A stretch of 64,000 bases of DNA. It comes from Streptomyces yatensis. Lineage in GTDB: Bacteria > Actinomycetota > Actinomycetes > Streptomycetales > Streptomycetaceae. The notes under the pieces are model-generated. The model did no database searches. It was not told the DNA's origin and saw only the letters and a list, made by a program, of their open reading frames with translations. The stretch lies in assembly GCF_018069625.1 (NCBI RefSeq), contig NZ_CP072941.1, forward strand, positions 3,534,001 through 3,598,000, in the 5' to 3' direction. Numbering within the stretch: the first letter of the stretch is position 1; each line of letters begins with the position of its first letter. The translations under genes were made by a program, and so were the position numbers. This document shows, piece after piece, positions 19,159 through 30,617 of the stretch.

Positions 19159-20664
19159 TCAGCCCTCGACGCCCAGCCTCTCCAGGATCAGCTCACGCAC
19201 CCGCGCCGCGTCCGCCTGGCCGCGCGTGGCCTTCATGACCGCGCCGACCAGCGCACCCGCCGCCGCGACCTTGCCGCCGCGGATCTTGTCGGCGATGGCC
19301 GCGTTGGCCGCGATCGCCTCGTCCACGGCGGTGCCGAGCGCACCCTCGTCGGAGACGACCTTCAGGCCGCGCTTGGTGACGACCTCGTCCGGGCCGCCCT
19401 CGCCCGCGAGGACGCCCTCGATCGTCTGGCGGGCCAGCTTGTCGTTGAGCGAACCCTCCTTGACCAGCGCGCACACCCGGGCGACCTGCGCCGGGGTGAT
19501 CGGCAGCGCCGCGAGCTCCACACCGTCCTCGTTGGCGCGGCGGGCCAGCTCGCCCATCCACCACTTACGGGCCTGGTCGGCCGGAGCGCCCTCGTCGATG
19601 GTGGCGGTGATCAGATCGATCGCGCCCGCGTTCAGCACCGACTGCATCTCGTGCCGGGACAGGCCCCACTCCTCGCGCAGCCGGTTGCGGTACACCCGCG
19701 GCAGCTCGGGAAGCCCGCCGCGCAGCTCCTCCACCCAGGCACTGGAGGGAGCGACCGGCACCAGGTCGGGCTCGGGGAAGTAGCGGTAGTCCTCCGCCTC
19801 CTCCTTGACCCGGCCGGAGGTGGTGGAGCCGTCCTCCTCGTGGAAGTGACGGGTCTCCTGGATGATCGTGCCACCGTCGCCCAGCACCGCGGCATGGCGC
19901 TGGACCTCGAAGCGCACGGCCCGCTCGACCGACCGCAGCGAGTTGACGTTCTTGGTCTCGGAGCGGGTGCCGAACTTCTCGACGCCGTGCGGGCGCAGCG
20001 ACAGGTTCACATCGCAGCGCATCTGGCCCATTTCCATCCGCGCCTCGGAGACCCCGAGCGACTTGATGAGCTCGCGCAGCTCGGTCACATACGCCTTGGC
20101 GACCTCCGGGGCCTTCTCCCCGGCGCCGACGATCGGCTTGGTGACGATCTCGATCAGCGGGATACCGGCCCGGTTGTAGTCGAGCAGGGAGTGCTGGGCG
20201 CCGTGGATACGGCCGGTCGCGCCACCCACATGGGTGGACTTGCCGGTGTCCTCCTCCATATGGGCGCGCTCGATCTCGACCCGGAAGACCTCCCCGTCGA
20301 CGTCGACGTCCAGATAGCCGTTGTAGGCGATCGGCTCGTCGTACTGCGACGTCTGGAAGTTCTTCGGCATGTCCGGATAGAAGTAGTTCTTCCGGGCGAA
20401 GCGGCACCATTCGGCGATCTCGCAGTTGAGCGCGAGCCCGATCTTGATGGCGGACTCGACGCCGGTCGCGTTGACCACCGGGAGCGAGCCGGGCAGGCCG
20501 AGGCAGGTGGGGCAGGTCTGCGTGTTGGGCTCGGCGCCCAGCGCCGTGGAGCACCCGCAGAACATCTTGGTCTTGGTGCCGAGCTCGACATGCACCTCGA
20601 GCCCCATCACGGGGTCGTAGGCGGCCAGGGCGTCCTCGTACGACACCAGTTCAGTGACGGTCAC
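19159..20664 (-). CDS. gatB: Asp-tRNA(Asn)/Glu-tRNA(Gln) amidotransferase subunit B
   Basis: tRNA-binding kinase subunit of GatCAB, which amidates misacylated Glu-tRNA(Gln) and Asp-tRNA(Asn); 501 aa, normal length. [19 protein letters not shown] with the later CPTCLGLPG gives the zinc-binding cysteines. [20 protein letters not shown] is the signature of the catalytic cradle. A helical GatB/YqeY tail ends the protein. The start at 20664 is consistent with [20 protein letters not shown]. It lies 15 bases downstream of the 79-aa gene and is the last gene of gatC-gatA-orf-gatB. Confidence 0.96.
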   Translation of the reverse strand: MTVTELVSYEDALAAYDPVMGLEVHVELGTKTKMFCGCSTALGAEPNTQTCPTCLGLPGSLPVVNATGVESAIKIGLALNCEIAEWCRFARKNYFYPDMPKNFQTSQYDEPIAYNGYLDVDVDGEVFRVEIERAHMEEDTGKSTHVGGATGRIHGAQHSLLDYNRAGIPLIEIVTKPIVGAGEKAPEVAKAYVTELRELIKSLGVSEARMEMGQMRCDVNLSLRPHGVEKFGTRSETKNVNSLRSVERAVRFEVQRHAAVLGDGGTIIQETRHFHEEDGSTTSGRVKEEAEDYRYFPEPDLVPVAPSSAWVEELRGGLPELPRVYRNRLREEWGLSRHEMQSVLNAGAIDLITATIDEGAPADQARKWWMGELARRANEDGVELAALPITPAQVARVCALVKEGSLNDKLARQTIEGVLAGEGGPDEVVTKRGLKVVSDEGALGTAVDEAIAANAAIADKIRGGKVAAAGALVGAVMKATRGQADAARVRELILERLGVEG

Positions 20665-20679
20665 GGAAAAACTAACCTC

Positions 20680-20919
20680 TCAGTCCGCGAGGACGTCGTC
20701 GTCGCCCATGCGCTTGAGCTCGCGGACGAGCAGGGCGACGCCGGTGACGATGGCGGCGGCCGAGACCAGCGCGTCGGCCAGCTGCAGCTTGTCGTTCTCG
20801 AAACGGGCCTTCTTGACCTGCTTCGCCACGCTGACCGCGCCGAACAGCGAGCCCGCGATGGACAGGTAGGTGCCGGGCCGGGACTTCTTGAAGCCCTTGG
20901 CCTTCTTGATCGCACTCAT
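20680..20919 (-). CDS. Small putative membrane protein embedded in the gat operon, 79 aa
   Basis: The product starts [16 protein letters not shown], a strongly basic N-terminus. Two hydrophobic or amphipathic stretches follow ([15 protein letters not shown] and [15 protein letters not shown]), then [14 protein letters not shown]. Its ATG overlaps the gatA stop as ATGA (20919-20916), and gatB begins 15 bases after its stop, so the three are translationally linked. I recall a small conserved ORF at this place in other Streptomyces. No domain is recognised. A membrane role next to the transamidation enzyme is only inference. Confidence 0.82.
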   Translation of the reverse strand: MSAIKKAKGFKKSRPGTYLSIAGSLFGAVSVAKQVKKARFENDKLQLADALVSAAAIVTGVALLVRELKRMGDDDVLAD

Positions 20920-22418
20920 AGTGACGGTGCCTCCTCGAGCAGCGGATGGCCCCACTTCTCGGCGAGCGCGGCCTCGACCGCGGCGCCGACCTTGTAGAGC
21001 CGGTCATCGGCCATGGCGGGGGCGATGATCTGCAGTCCGACCGGCAGACCGTCCTCCGGCGCCAGACCGCAGGGCAGTGACATGGCCGCGTTCCCCGCGA
21101 GGTTCGTGGGAATCGTGCAGAGGTCGGCCAGATACATCGCCATCGGGTCGTCGGCGCGCTCCCCGATCGGGAAGGCGGTGGTCGGGGTGGTCGGCGAGAT
21201 CAGCACGTCGACCCGCTCGAACGCCTTCTCGAAGTCACGCTTGATCAGCGTACGGACCTTCTGCGCGGAGCCGTAGTACGCGTCGTAGTAGCCGGAGCTG
21301 AGCGCATAGGTGCCGAGCATGATCCGGCGCTTGACCTCCGCGCCGAAGCCCTCCGCGCGGGTGAGCGCGGTGACCTCCTCCGCGGACTTGGTGCCGTCGT
21401 CGCCCACCCGCAGGCCGTAGCGCATGGCGTCGAAGCGGGCCAGGTTGGACGAGCACTCGGACGGCGCGATCAGGTAGTACGCGGCCAGCGCCTTGTCGAA
21501 GGACGGGCAGGAGATCTCCTCGATCTCGGCGCCCAGCTCCCGCAGCAGCTCCACCGACTCGTTGAAGCGCTGCATGACGCCGGCCTGGTAGCCCTCGCCC
21601 GCGAACTCCTTGACGACGCCGATGCGCATGCCCCGCACGCTTCCGTTGCGCGCGGCCTCGACGACGGCCGGGACCGGCTCGTCGATGGAGGTCGAGTCCA
21701 TCGGGTCGTGCCCGGCGATGACCTCGTGCAGCAGCGCCGCGTCCAGCACGGTGCGGGCGCAGGGGCCGCCCTGGTCGAGCGAGGAGGAGAAGGCCACCAT
21801 GCCGTAGCGGGAGACCCCGCCGTACGTCGGCTTGACCCCGACCGTGCCGGTGACGGCGGCCGGCTGGCGGATCGAGCCGCCGGTGTCGGTGCCGATGGCG
21901 AGCGGGGCCTGGAAGGAGGCCAACGAGGCGGAGGAGCCGCCGCCGGAGCCGCCGGGGATACGGGTGAGGTCCCAGGGGTTGCCGGTGGGACCGAACGCGC
22001 TGTTCTCGGTCGAGGACCCCATGGCGAACTCGTCCATGTTGGTCTTGCCGAGGATGATCACGTCCGCGTCCCGCAGCCGCTGGGTCACCGTCGCGTCGTA
22101 CGGCGGGAGCCACCCTTCGAGGATCTTGGAACCGACCGTGGTCGGGATCCCCTTGGTGGTGAAGATGTCCTTGAGCGCGAGCGGAACACCGGCCAGCGGG
22201 CCCAGCTCCTCACCGCGCTCCCGCTTCTCGTCGACGGCGCGCGCCTGGGCGAGCGCCCCCTCACGGTCCACGTGCAGGAAGGCGTGCACCTTCTCGTCGA
22301 CGGCCTCGATACGGGCCAGATGTGCCTCGGTCACCTCGACGGCGGTGACCTCGCCGGAGGCGATCTGGGCGGCGATCTCGGCCGCGGTGAGCCTGGTCAG
22401 GTCGGTCACGGTGGTCAC
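20916..22418 (-). CDS. gatA: Asp-tRNA(Asn)/Glu-tRNA(Gln) amidotransferase subunit A
   Basis: Glutaminase subunit of GatCAB, 500 aa, of the amidase-signature family. The Ser-cisSer-Lys triad is visible: Lys in [12 protein letters not shown], the Gly/Ser-rich [14 protein letters not shown], and the nucleophile region [12 protein letters not shown]. The GTG start at 22418 overlaps the gatC stop (GTGA), and its own stop overlaps the next ORF by four bases. This is tight coupling that fits stoichiometric assembly. Confidence 0.96.
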   Translation of the reverse strand: MTTVTDLTRLTAAEIAAQIASGEVTAVEVTEAHLARIEAVDEKVHAFLHVDREGALAQARAVDEKRERGEELGPLAGVPLALKDIFTTKGIPTTVGSKILEGWLPPYDATVTQRLRDADVIILGKTNMDEFAMGSSTENSAFGPTGNPWDLTRIPGGSGGGSSASLASFQAPLAIGTDTGGSIRQPAAVTGTVGVKPTYGGVSRYGMVAFSSSLDQGGPCARTVLDAALLHEVIAGHDPMDSTSIDEPVPAVVEAARNGSVRGMRIGVVKEFAGEGYQAGVMQRFNESVELLRELGAEIEEISCPSFDKALAAYYLIAPSECSSNLARFDAMRYGLRVGDDGTKSAEEVTALTRAEGFGAEVKRRIMLGTYALSSGYYDAYYGSAQKVRTLIKRDFEKAFERVDVLISPTTPTTAFPIGERADDPMAMYLADLCTIPTNLAGNAAMSLPCGLAPEDGLPVGLQIIAPAMADDRLYKVGAAVEAALAEKWGHPLLEEAPSL

Positions 22419-22711
22419 TCCTCCCCCAGGATCTGCGGCACCTTGAAACGCTGCTGCTCCTGGGCCGGGGCGCAGGCCAGGGCCTGCTGCGGGGTCAGGG
22501 ACGGACGGACCTCGTCCGCGCGCATGACGTTGGTCAGCGGCAGCGGGTGGGAGGTCGGCGGTACGTCTTGGTCGGCGACCTCGGAGACGCGGGCGACCGC
22601 GCCGATGATGTCGTCCAGCTGTCCGGCGAAGTGGTCGAGCTCTTCGGCCTTCAGCTCCAGACGCGCCAGCCGGGCGAGGTGGGCGACCTCCTCGCGCGTG
22701 ATGCCAGGCAT
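22415..22711 (-). CDS. gatC: Asp-tRNA(Asn)/Glu-tRNA(Gln) amidotransferase subunit C
   Basis: Small stabilising subunit that wraps GatA and GatB, 98 aa. It is recognised by [36 protein letters not shown] and the proline-rich [15 protein letters not shown]. The Met at 22711 matches the family's usual start; an upstream Met at 22768 would add 19 unrelated residues. It is the first gene of the operon. About 190 bases upstream are gene-free and presumably hold its promoter. Confidence 0.95.
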   Translation of the reverse strand: MPGITREEVAHLARLARLELKAEELDHFAGQLDDIIGAVARVSEVADQDVPPTSHPLPLTNVMRADEVRPSLTPQQALACAPAQEQQRFKVPQILGEE

Positions 22712-22903
22712 GCAGCGATCCTCAAAGTGAGTGTGGAGTGTTTCGGCCCCAATCCTATGGCTCTCCACACACGGCGCGCGAAAGGCTTTGGTGCACCCGC
22801 GTCACGGGCGCTCCCTCAGCGGGGAGGAACGGGTGGGCACAGCGCATCCACCGGCCCGCGGCCGACGACGAAACGCCCAGGCGGCGCCCCCAGGGCGGCA
22901 CCC

Positions 22904-25012
22904 TCACGTCACGGGCTGGTCCGCGTCTTCCTCCGCGGGAGCCTGCGCCTGGTCCGACGGCTCCGCCGTCTCGCGGTGCCAGCCGCCCTCGCCCCGCGCC
23001 CGCAGCCAGGCCGTCGTCTCGTCCGGCGGCATCGCGGCGGCCACCAGCCAGCCCTGCACCGCGTCGCAGCCCAGGTCCCGCAGCCGCTCCCAGGTCTCGT
23101 CGTCCTCGACGCCCTCGGCCACCACGAGCAGGCCCAGCGAGTGGGCGAGGTCGACGGTACAGCGGACGATCTCGGCGTCCTCGTTGTCCACGGCCAGCCG
23201 GGCCACGAAGGAACGGTCGATCTTGAGCTCGCTCACCGGCAGCCGCCGCAGATGGACCAGCGAGGAGTAGCCCGTCCCGAAGTCGTCGAGCGACATCTTC
23301 ACGCCGTGGCCGGTGAGCCCGGCCAGCGTGTCGGCGGCCCGCTGCGGGTCCTCCAGCAGGACGTGCTCGGTTATCTCCAGCTGCAGGGCGCCGGCCGGGA
23401 CGCCGTGCCGGGCCAGCCGCCCGGCGACCGCGCCCGCGAAGCCGGGGGTGTGGACATCGCGCGGCGAGACGTTGACCGCGACCGGCACCTCGAGGCCGTC
23501 GGCGCGCCAGCGCGCGACCTGGCCCAGGGCGGTCTCCAGGACGTACTCGGTCAGCCGGGGCATCAGCCCGGAGCTCTCGGCCATGGAGATGAACTCGTCC
23601 GGCGGCACCCTGCCCCGGTCCGGGTGGACCCAGCGCACCAGCGCCTCCAGGCCCGCCACATGCCCGTCGAAGCCGACCTTGGGCTGGTAGTGCAGCTCGA
23701 CGTCGCCCGCGTCCAGGGCGCGCCGCAGATCGCCGAGCAGCCCGAGCCGGTCGGGGGTGTTGCCGTCGCGCCGGGCCTCGTAGAGCTCGACTCCGCTGCG
23801 GTCCCGCTTGGCCTGGTACATCGCGACGTCGGCGCGGCGCAGCAGCCCCTCGGCGTCCAGTGCGTGGTCGGGGTAGACGGCGACCCCGGCGCTGGCCTCC
23901 AGCACCAGGGTCAGTCCGTCGAGGTCGAGGGGGGAGCCGAGGTCGCCGACGAGGACGCGGGCGCTGCGCTGGGCGCTGGTGAGCGAGTCGGTGGTGGGCA
24001 GCAGCACCGCGAACTCGTCGCCGCCGAGCCGGGCCACCTCCGCCCCGCGGGGCAGGGCGAGCCGCAGCCGCTCGGCGATCTGCAGCAGCAGCCGGTCACC
24101 GGCCAGATGGCCCAGGGTGTCGTTGACCGAACGGAAGCGGTCGAGGTCCAGCAGGACCAGCGCGGTGCGGGTGCCGGCCCGCTCGGACTCGTCCAGCGCG
24201 GTCCAGGTGCGCTCCAGCAGCCATTGGCGGTTGGGCAGCCCGGTGAGCGGGTCGCGCAACTGCTCCTCGGCGCGGACCCGGGCGATCCACAGCGTGGAGT
24301 CCAGGGCGACCAGCGGCACCGCGAACAGCGGGAGCAGCAGCGGGGTGTCCCCGGCGACGACCACGATGAGCGGGGCGATGCCGAGGAGCGCGATGCCGAC
24401 GAGGGCCTGCCGGAAGAGGGCGGTGCGGGCGACGGTGGGCAGTCCGGCGCCGGGCGGGGCGAGGGAGCACCACAGCAGTGCGCGGGTCACCGCGAGATAG
24501 ACGAAGGCGGCCAGGGCCGTCTGGGGGATGGCGGAGACGTCCCAGGTGTCGGTGCGCCAGGGGTGTTCGACCGAGGGGGTGGTGCCGAAGGCGGCGAGGG
24601 TGAGGGCGGCCGCGCCGACCCCGAGAATGTCGACCGCGCCGTGCAGGACGGCCTGCCGCCATCGGTGCCGGCGGGCGGCGCCGACCAGGACGACCACGGC
24701 GAGGCTCACCAGCACGGCCGGAATCCAGCCGTAGAGCAGCAGCGCGGCCAGGGTTAACGCGGCCCCGGAACCGGTGCCGCCCCACCAGCGGTCGCGCCCG
24801 AGGGCGACCAGATGGCCGACGATGATTCCGGTGAGCACGGCGAGCGACCAGCCCACGGTGCCGTCGGGAAAGAGCGCATTGCCCGCGTCGAGCACTCGGA
24901 ATACCCCGATGCCGAGTGCGAAAGCCGCCATGGCGACCGCCGCGGCCGGCAGCGCGGGCAGCACGGCCCGGCGCAGCCGCGACGCCGGGGCGGCGCTTTC
25001 GGTCGGTTTCAT
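22904..25012 (-). CDS. Membrane GGDEF-EAL protein, RmdB-like c-di-GMP phosphodiesterase
   Basis: 702 aa. Roughly the first 240 residues form a six- to eight-helix membrane domain. GGDEF follows at about 250-420 (ARLGGDEFAVLLP at 327-339) and EAL at about 425-680. EAL is intact (GLEALVRW at 455-461), with KIDRSF and DDFGTGYSSL conserved, so phosphodiesterase activity is expected. Position beside ligA and gat genes matches my memory of S. coelicolor RmdB, a phosphodiesterase affecting aerial development. The start at 25012 (MKPTESAAPASRLRRA) has GAGAGGG about 6 bases upstream; longer in-frame extension is rejected. The 290 bases up to the ligA stop are gene-free. Confidence 0.92.
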   Translation of the reverse strand: MKPTESAAPASRLRRAVLPALPAAAVAMAAFALGIGVFRVLDAGNALFPDGTVGWSLAVLTGIIVGHLVALGRDRWWGGTGSGAALTLAALLLYGWIPAVLVSLAVVVLVGAARRHRWRQAVLHGAVDILGVGAAALTLAAFGTTPSVEHPWRTDTWDVSAIPQTALAAFVYLAVTRALLWCSLAPPGAGLPTVARTALFRQALVGIALLGIAPLIVVVAGDTPLLLPLFAVPLVALDSTLWIARVRAEEQLRDPLTGLPNRQWLLERTWTALDESERAGTRTALVLLDLDRFRSVNDTLGHLAGDRLLLQIAERLRLALPRGAEVARLGGDEFAVLLPTTDSLTSAQRSARVLVGDLGSPLDLDGLTLVLEASAGVAVYPDHALDAEGLLRRADVAMYQAKRDRSGVELYEARRDGNTPDRLGLLGDLRRALDAGDVELHYQPKVGFDGHVAGLEALVRWVHPDRGRVPPDEFISMAESSGLMPRLTEYVLETALGQVARWRADGLEVPVAVNVSPRDVHTPGFAGAVAGRLARHGVPAGALQLEITEHVLLEDPQRAADTLAGLTGHGVKMSLDDFGTGYSSLVHLRRLPVSELKIDRSFVARLAVDNEDAEIVRCTVDLAHSLGLLVVAEGVEDDETWERLRDLGCDAVQGWLVAAAMPPDETTAWLRARGEGGWHRETAEPSDQAQAPAEEDADQPVT

Positions 25013-25303
25013 ACCCGTCCCTCTCACAGCCGGCGGTGCCAGCGCCACGGCGGGCGCACACCTCAACAGTAGGCGGCAGAAGGGGAAGACGGGCGGCGAT
25101 CGGCGACGGTTCCCCGAATGCCGCCCGACGATCCATGACCTTCTGCTATGCGCTGTAAGGGTGATGCCCGCCGGCTGTACCCGGGAAGTGCTCCCAGTCG
25201 TAATCCGGCCAGCTTTGCACCCGCCGGGCGGACAAGATGGCCGGACCACTGCGCCGGATGGGTGGAGCGGCTACTCCAACCGCCGCTCCACGGGCCGTCC
25301 GTG

Positions 25304-27517
<2,214 letters not shown>

Positions 27518-28534
27518 TTACTCAGGGTTGTCCGCGAGCGATCTCGCCGCCCGGACGCAGTGGGCCAGCGCGGCGCGGGCGTACCCGGGCGAGGCGCCCG
27601 CGAGCCCGCACGACGGGGTGATCACCACGGATTCCGCGAGAGTCTCCGGTGACAGCCCCAGCCTGCGCCACAGCGTCCTGACACCACTGACGCTACCGGC
27701 AGGGTCCGACAATGGGGCATCGGTGCCGGGTACCGCGCCGATGAGCAGCGCCGTACCGCCCTCCACGGCCTCCCCGATCGCCTCCTCCTCACTCTCCGTG
27801 AGGAGCGACAGGGGAAAGGAGATGCCCTCGACGCCCGCGCGCCGCAGCAGCCCGAACGGCACGGCGGGCGCGCACGAGTGCACCACCACCGGCCCGCCGG
27901 CCGCCTCCACCAGAGTCCGCAGCGCGCCCTCGACCACGCCCCGGTCCACGGCGGCGTGGGTGCGGTAGCCGCTGGCGCTGCGGACGCTCCCGCGCAGCAC
28001 CGAGGTCAGCGACGGCTCGTCGAGCTGCAGCACCACCTCGGCGCCCGGCACCCGGCGGCGCACCTCCGCCAGATGGGCGCGGCACCCTTCGACGAGCGAG
28101 GCCGTCAGATCACGGCAGGCGCCCGGGTCGCTCAGCGCGACCTCGCCGCCGCGCAGTTCGAGGGAGGCGGCCAGGGTCCAGGGGCCCACGGCCGACACCT
28201 TGAGCGCACCCTGGTACCCCTGGGTGAACTCCTCCAGCGCGTCCAGGTCCTCGCCCATCCAGGCGCGGGCCCGCCGGGTATCCCGGCCCGGCCGGTCGCT
28301 GATCCGCCAGCCGCTCGGCTCCACATGCGCGTACAGCTCAGCCAGCATCCCGGCGGTGCGCCCGATCATGTCCGCGCCGGGCCCCCGCGCGGGCAGCTCC
28401 GGAAGATACGGCAGGGCCTCCAGCGACCCGGTGACGGTCTTCACGGCCTCCCGCGCGTCGCCGCCCGGCATCGACCCGACGCCGCTGGCGGCCCCGGGGC
28501 CCCAGTGGTGCGTATTGGTGCTCTTCTCACTCAC
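27518..28534 (-). CDS. Methionine synthase-like protein (vitamin-B12-independent family)
   Basis: About 338 aa with a single UROD/MetE C-terminal-like barrel. Hallmarks are ASGVGSMPGGDAREAV near the N-terminus, LQLDEPSLTSVL, VVHSCAPAVPFGLL and VITPSCGLAGASPGYARAA. The last two contribute His and Cys residues like the zinc ligands of MetE. It is too short to be a full MetE and lacks the N-terminal half. A methyltransferase role is plausible but its acceptor is unknown. The GTG start at 28534 has GGAG about 8 bases upstream. Confidence 0.85.
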   Translation of the reverse strand: MSEKSTNTHHWGPGAASGVGSMPGGDAREAVKTVTGSLEALPYLPELPARGPGADMIGRTAGMLAELYAHVEPSGWRISDRPGRDTRRARAWMGEDLDALEEFTQGYQGALKVSAVGPWTLAASLELRGGEVALSDPGACRDLTASLVEGCRAHLAEVRRRVPGAEVVLQLDEPSLTSVLRGSVRSASGYRTHAAVDRGVVEGALRTLVEAAGGPVVVHSCAPAVPFGLLRRAGVEGISFPLSLLTESEEEAIGEAVEGGTALLIGAVPGTDAPLSDPAGSVSGVRTLWRRLGLSPETLAESVVITPSCGLAGASPGYARAALAHCVRAARSLADNPE

Positions 28535-28574
28535 GTAAGCGCTCCGCTGAAAGCGTTGATATGCCGTCGGTCGT

Positions 28575-28625
28575 CCGCGGCAACGTTGTGGCTGATCGCG
28601 CAGTTCCCCGCGCCCCTCGGGTGCA
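28575..28625. repeat. Streptomyces-type interspersed sequence
   Basis: The stretch GGCTGATCGCGCAGTTCCCC followed by GCGCCCCTCGGGTGC is a close match to a sequence I recognise as scattered through Streptomyces intergenic DNA. It sits in the 150-bp gap before the SDR stop. No function is known to me. Confidence 0.5.
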
Positions 28626-28686
28626 CCTCTCGGGGGCACCTCTCGCGGCGCACCCGAACCGCAGCCGACCTCTGCGCCGAGACGGC

Positions 28687-29376
28687 TCAGCCGCGGGGGC
28701 GGACCTGGAGGTCGGTGATTTCGGCGTCGCGCGGCAGGTCGAGCGCGGTCAGGATGGTCGTCGCCACGGTCCCGGGCTCCATCCAGCGCTCCGCGTCGTA
28801 CTCCTTGCCCTCCTGCTGGTGCACCTTCACCTGCATCGGGGTGGCCGTGCGCCCCGGGTAGACCGTGGTCACCCGGAGGCCGTTGTCGCTCTCCTCCCAG
28901 CGCAGCGCGTCGGCCAGCGCCTTGAGCCCGTGCTTGCTGGCGGCGTACGCGGCCCACTGGGCGTTGGCGCGCAGCCCGGCCCCGGAGTTGACGAAGATGA
29001 CATGCCCCTGGGCGAGCCGCAGTTGCGGCAGCAGCAGGCGGGTCAGCTCGGCGGGAGCCACGAGGTTGGCGTTGAGCTGGCGGGTCCACGCCTTCGGGGT
29101 CAGCTCACCGACCTCGCCCAGGTCGACCACCCCGGCGATGTGCAGCAGCGAGTCGAGCCGGTCGGGCAGCGTCTGGTGACCCAGCGCCCAGGAGAGCCGG
29201 TCCGGGTCCGCCAGGTCGCCGACGACCGTCCGCACGCCCGGGAACCGCTCCGTCAGCTCCTTCGCCCGCCCGGCGTCCCGCGCCAGCAGCCACAGCTCCT
29301 CGCCGCGCTCGGCCAGCCGCTCGGTGACCGCCGCGCCGATGCCCGAGCCTGCCCCAGTGATCAGATGCGTTCCCAT
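28687..29376 (-). CDS. Short-chain dehydrogenase/reductase
   Basis: Classical SDR oxidoreductase, 229 aa. It has the cofactor motif TGAGSGIGAAV at residues about 7-17, the NAG-like region HIAGVVDLGE, a catalytic Ser in VNSGAG, and the YAASK active-site motif. The fold is complete but slightly short. Substrate not predictable. It lies upstream of the MetE-like gene on the same strand, separated by 150 bases containing an interspersed repeat, so probably a separate unit. Confidence 0.92.
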   Translation of the reverse strand: MGTHLITGAGSGIGAAVTERLAERGEELWLLARDAGRAKELTERFPGVRTVVGDLADPDRLSWALGHQTLPDRLDSLLHIAGVVDLGEVGELTPKAWTRQLNANLVAPAELTRLLLPQLRLAQGHVIFVNSGAGLRANAQWAAYAASKHGLKALADALRWEESDNGLRVTTVYPGRTATPMQVKVHQQEGKEYDAERWMEPGTVATTILTALDLPRDAEITDLQVRPRG

Positions 29377-29510
29377 GCTCCCCAGCTTGCCTCACCGCCG
29401 GACACGCCCCGACAACGGTCCCGGCTTGGCGCGATCCCATGCCCGAAACCCGGGCGGACTTCCCGCCGGGCGCCCCCGTCCTGTAACGGGACCGGTAACG
29501 TCACCACGGC

Positions 29511-30038
29511 TCAGACGGACTCCAGATACGTCATGACCTCGGCCCCGCTCTCCGCGAAGAAGACGAGCTCACTGAGCGGAATCGGCAGGAACCCCTCCTC
29601 CTCCATCCGCTGGAACTGCTGCTTCAGCCCGTCGTAGAACCCCGCCGCGTTGAGCAGCACCACCGGCTTGATGTGCAGCCCGTGCTTCTTCAGCTCCAGG
29701 ATCTCGGTCGCCTCGTCCAGCGTCCCGGTGCCACCGACCATGACCACGACCGCGTCGGCGCGGGCCAGCAACTGCGCCTTGCGCTCGGCGAGGTCCTTGG
29801 CGATCACCATCTCGTCGGCGCTCTCCCGGGCCTTGGCGGCGAGGAACTCCACGGAGATCCCGACCAGCCGTCCCCCGTGCTCCTGCACCCCGTCCGCCAT
29901 CACCTTCATCAGTCCGACATCGGACCCGCCCCAGACCAGCGTGTGCCCGCCCTTGCCGATCAGCTCGGCGAACTCGCGGGCGGGGGCGGTGTAGCGGTCG
30001 TCGAGGTCGGCGGCGGAGCAGAAGACGCAGATGTTCAT
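29511..30038 (-). CDS. LOG-family protein (TIGR00730, nucleotide phosphoribohydrolase-like)
   Basis: Rossmann-fold protein of 175 aa resembling LOG cytokinin-activating enzymes, which cleave ribose-5-phosphate from N6-modified AMP. Visible motifs are VWGGSDVGLMKVMADGVQEH and the nucleotide-binding loop VMVGGTGTLDEATEI. Most LOG proteins have PGGxGTxxE. Here the Pro is Val and the spacing after GT is LDE, although the Glu is kept, so activity may differ. The Met at 30038 (MNICVFCSAADLDD) is the family start. Real substrates in bacteria are mostly unproven. Confidence 0.88.
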   Translation of the reverse strand: MNICVFCSAADLDDRYTAPAREFAELIGKGGHTLVWGGSDVGLMKVMADGVQEHGGRLVGISVEFLAAKARESADEMVIAKDLAERKAQLLARADAVVVMVGGTGTLDEATEILELKKHGLHIKPVVLLNAAGFYDGLKQQFQRMEEEGFLPIPLSELVFFAESGAEVMTYLESV

Positions 30039-30104
30039 GCCCGCCACTCTACGAGCCGGGTCGGACACCCTCGCTGCGTCGCGCCACGGGTCGCGCCGTG
30101 CGGC

Positions 30105-30560
30105 GGCGCTTTCCCCTCCCCGCCCCTTCCCTTGACCATGGGCTCCGCCCCTGGACCCCGTGGCCCGGGGGGCCAAACCCCTGCCACGCGGCGCAGCCGC
30201 ATAACGATGCTTTCCCCTCCCCGCCCCTTCCCGATACCAGGGGCCCGCCCCTGGACCCCCGGCCTGGGGCGGAGCCCCACCCGGCGGCGCCGCCACATAT
30301 CGACACCGCGGGAACGGGCGGAGCCCCGGGACCAAAGCTCTGGGGCAGAGCCCCGTCCGGGGCCGGGGGCAGAGCACTGGCCCCAGACGGGGGCCCCGCC
30401 CCTGGACCCCCGGCCTGGGGCGGAGCCCCACCCGGCGACGCCCCCGCAAAACGACACCACGGGAAGGAGCGGAGCCCCGGGACCAAAGCTCTGGGGCAGA
30501 GCCCCGTCCGGGGCCTGGGGCAGAGCCCCAGTTTCGGGAAGGGGCGGGGAGGGGAACAGC
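30105..30560. repeat. Repeat-rich spacer with a 151-bp period duplication
   Basis: The 580-bp gap between the LOG gene and the glycosyltransferase stop has no gene. TTTCCCCTCCCCGCCCCTTC appears at about 30110 and 30211, and its inverse GGGAAGGGGCGGGGAGGGGA at 30536-30555. Between them, 30241-30376 and 30392-30527 are near-identical direct copies offset by 151 bases, each containing GGCCTGGGGCGGAGCCCCAC and CTCTGGGGCAGAGCCCCGTC. The palindromic GGGGC-GAGCCCC cores would form strong hairpins in either transcript. Confidence 0.85.
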
Positions 30561-30617
30561 CCGCCGCAGGCGTCAAGACCCGCCGGACCCCTGCACGCCC
30601 TGCCTCCGCGCCCGGGC

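Noticed and set aside
18622..20997. 791-codon plus-strand frame opposite gatB
   Set aside because: Shadow of gatB extended through a repeat-rich gap; no family similarity and no ribosome site.
27518..29089. 523-codon extension of the MetE-like gene
   Set aside because: The first about 185 codons are Arg/Pro/Gly-rich shadow sequence over the SDR gene. A GTG with a ribosome site at 28534 gives a family-like N-terminus.
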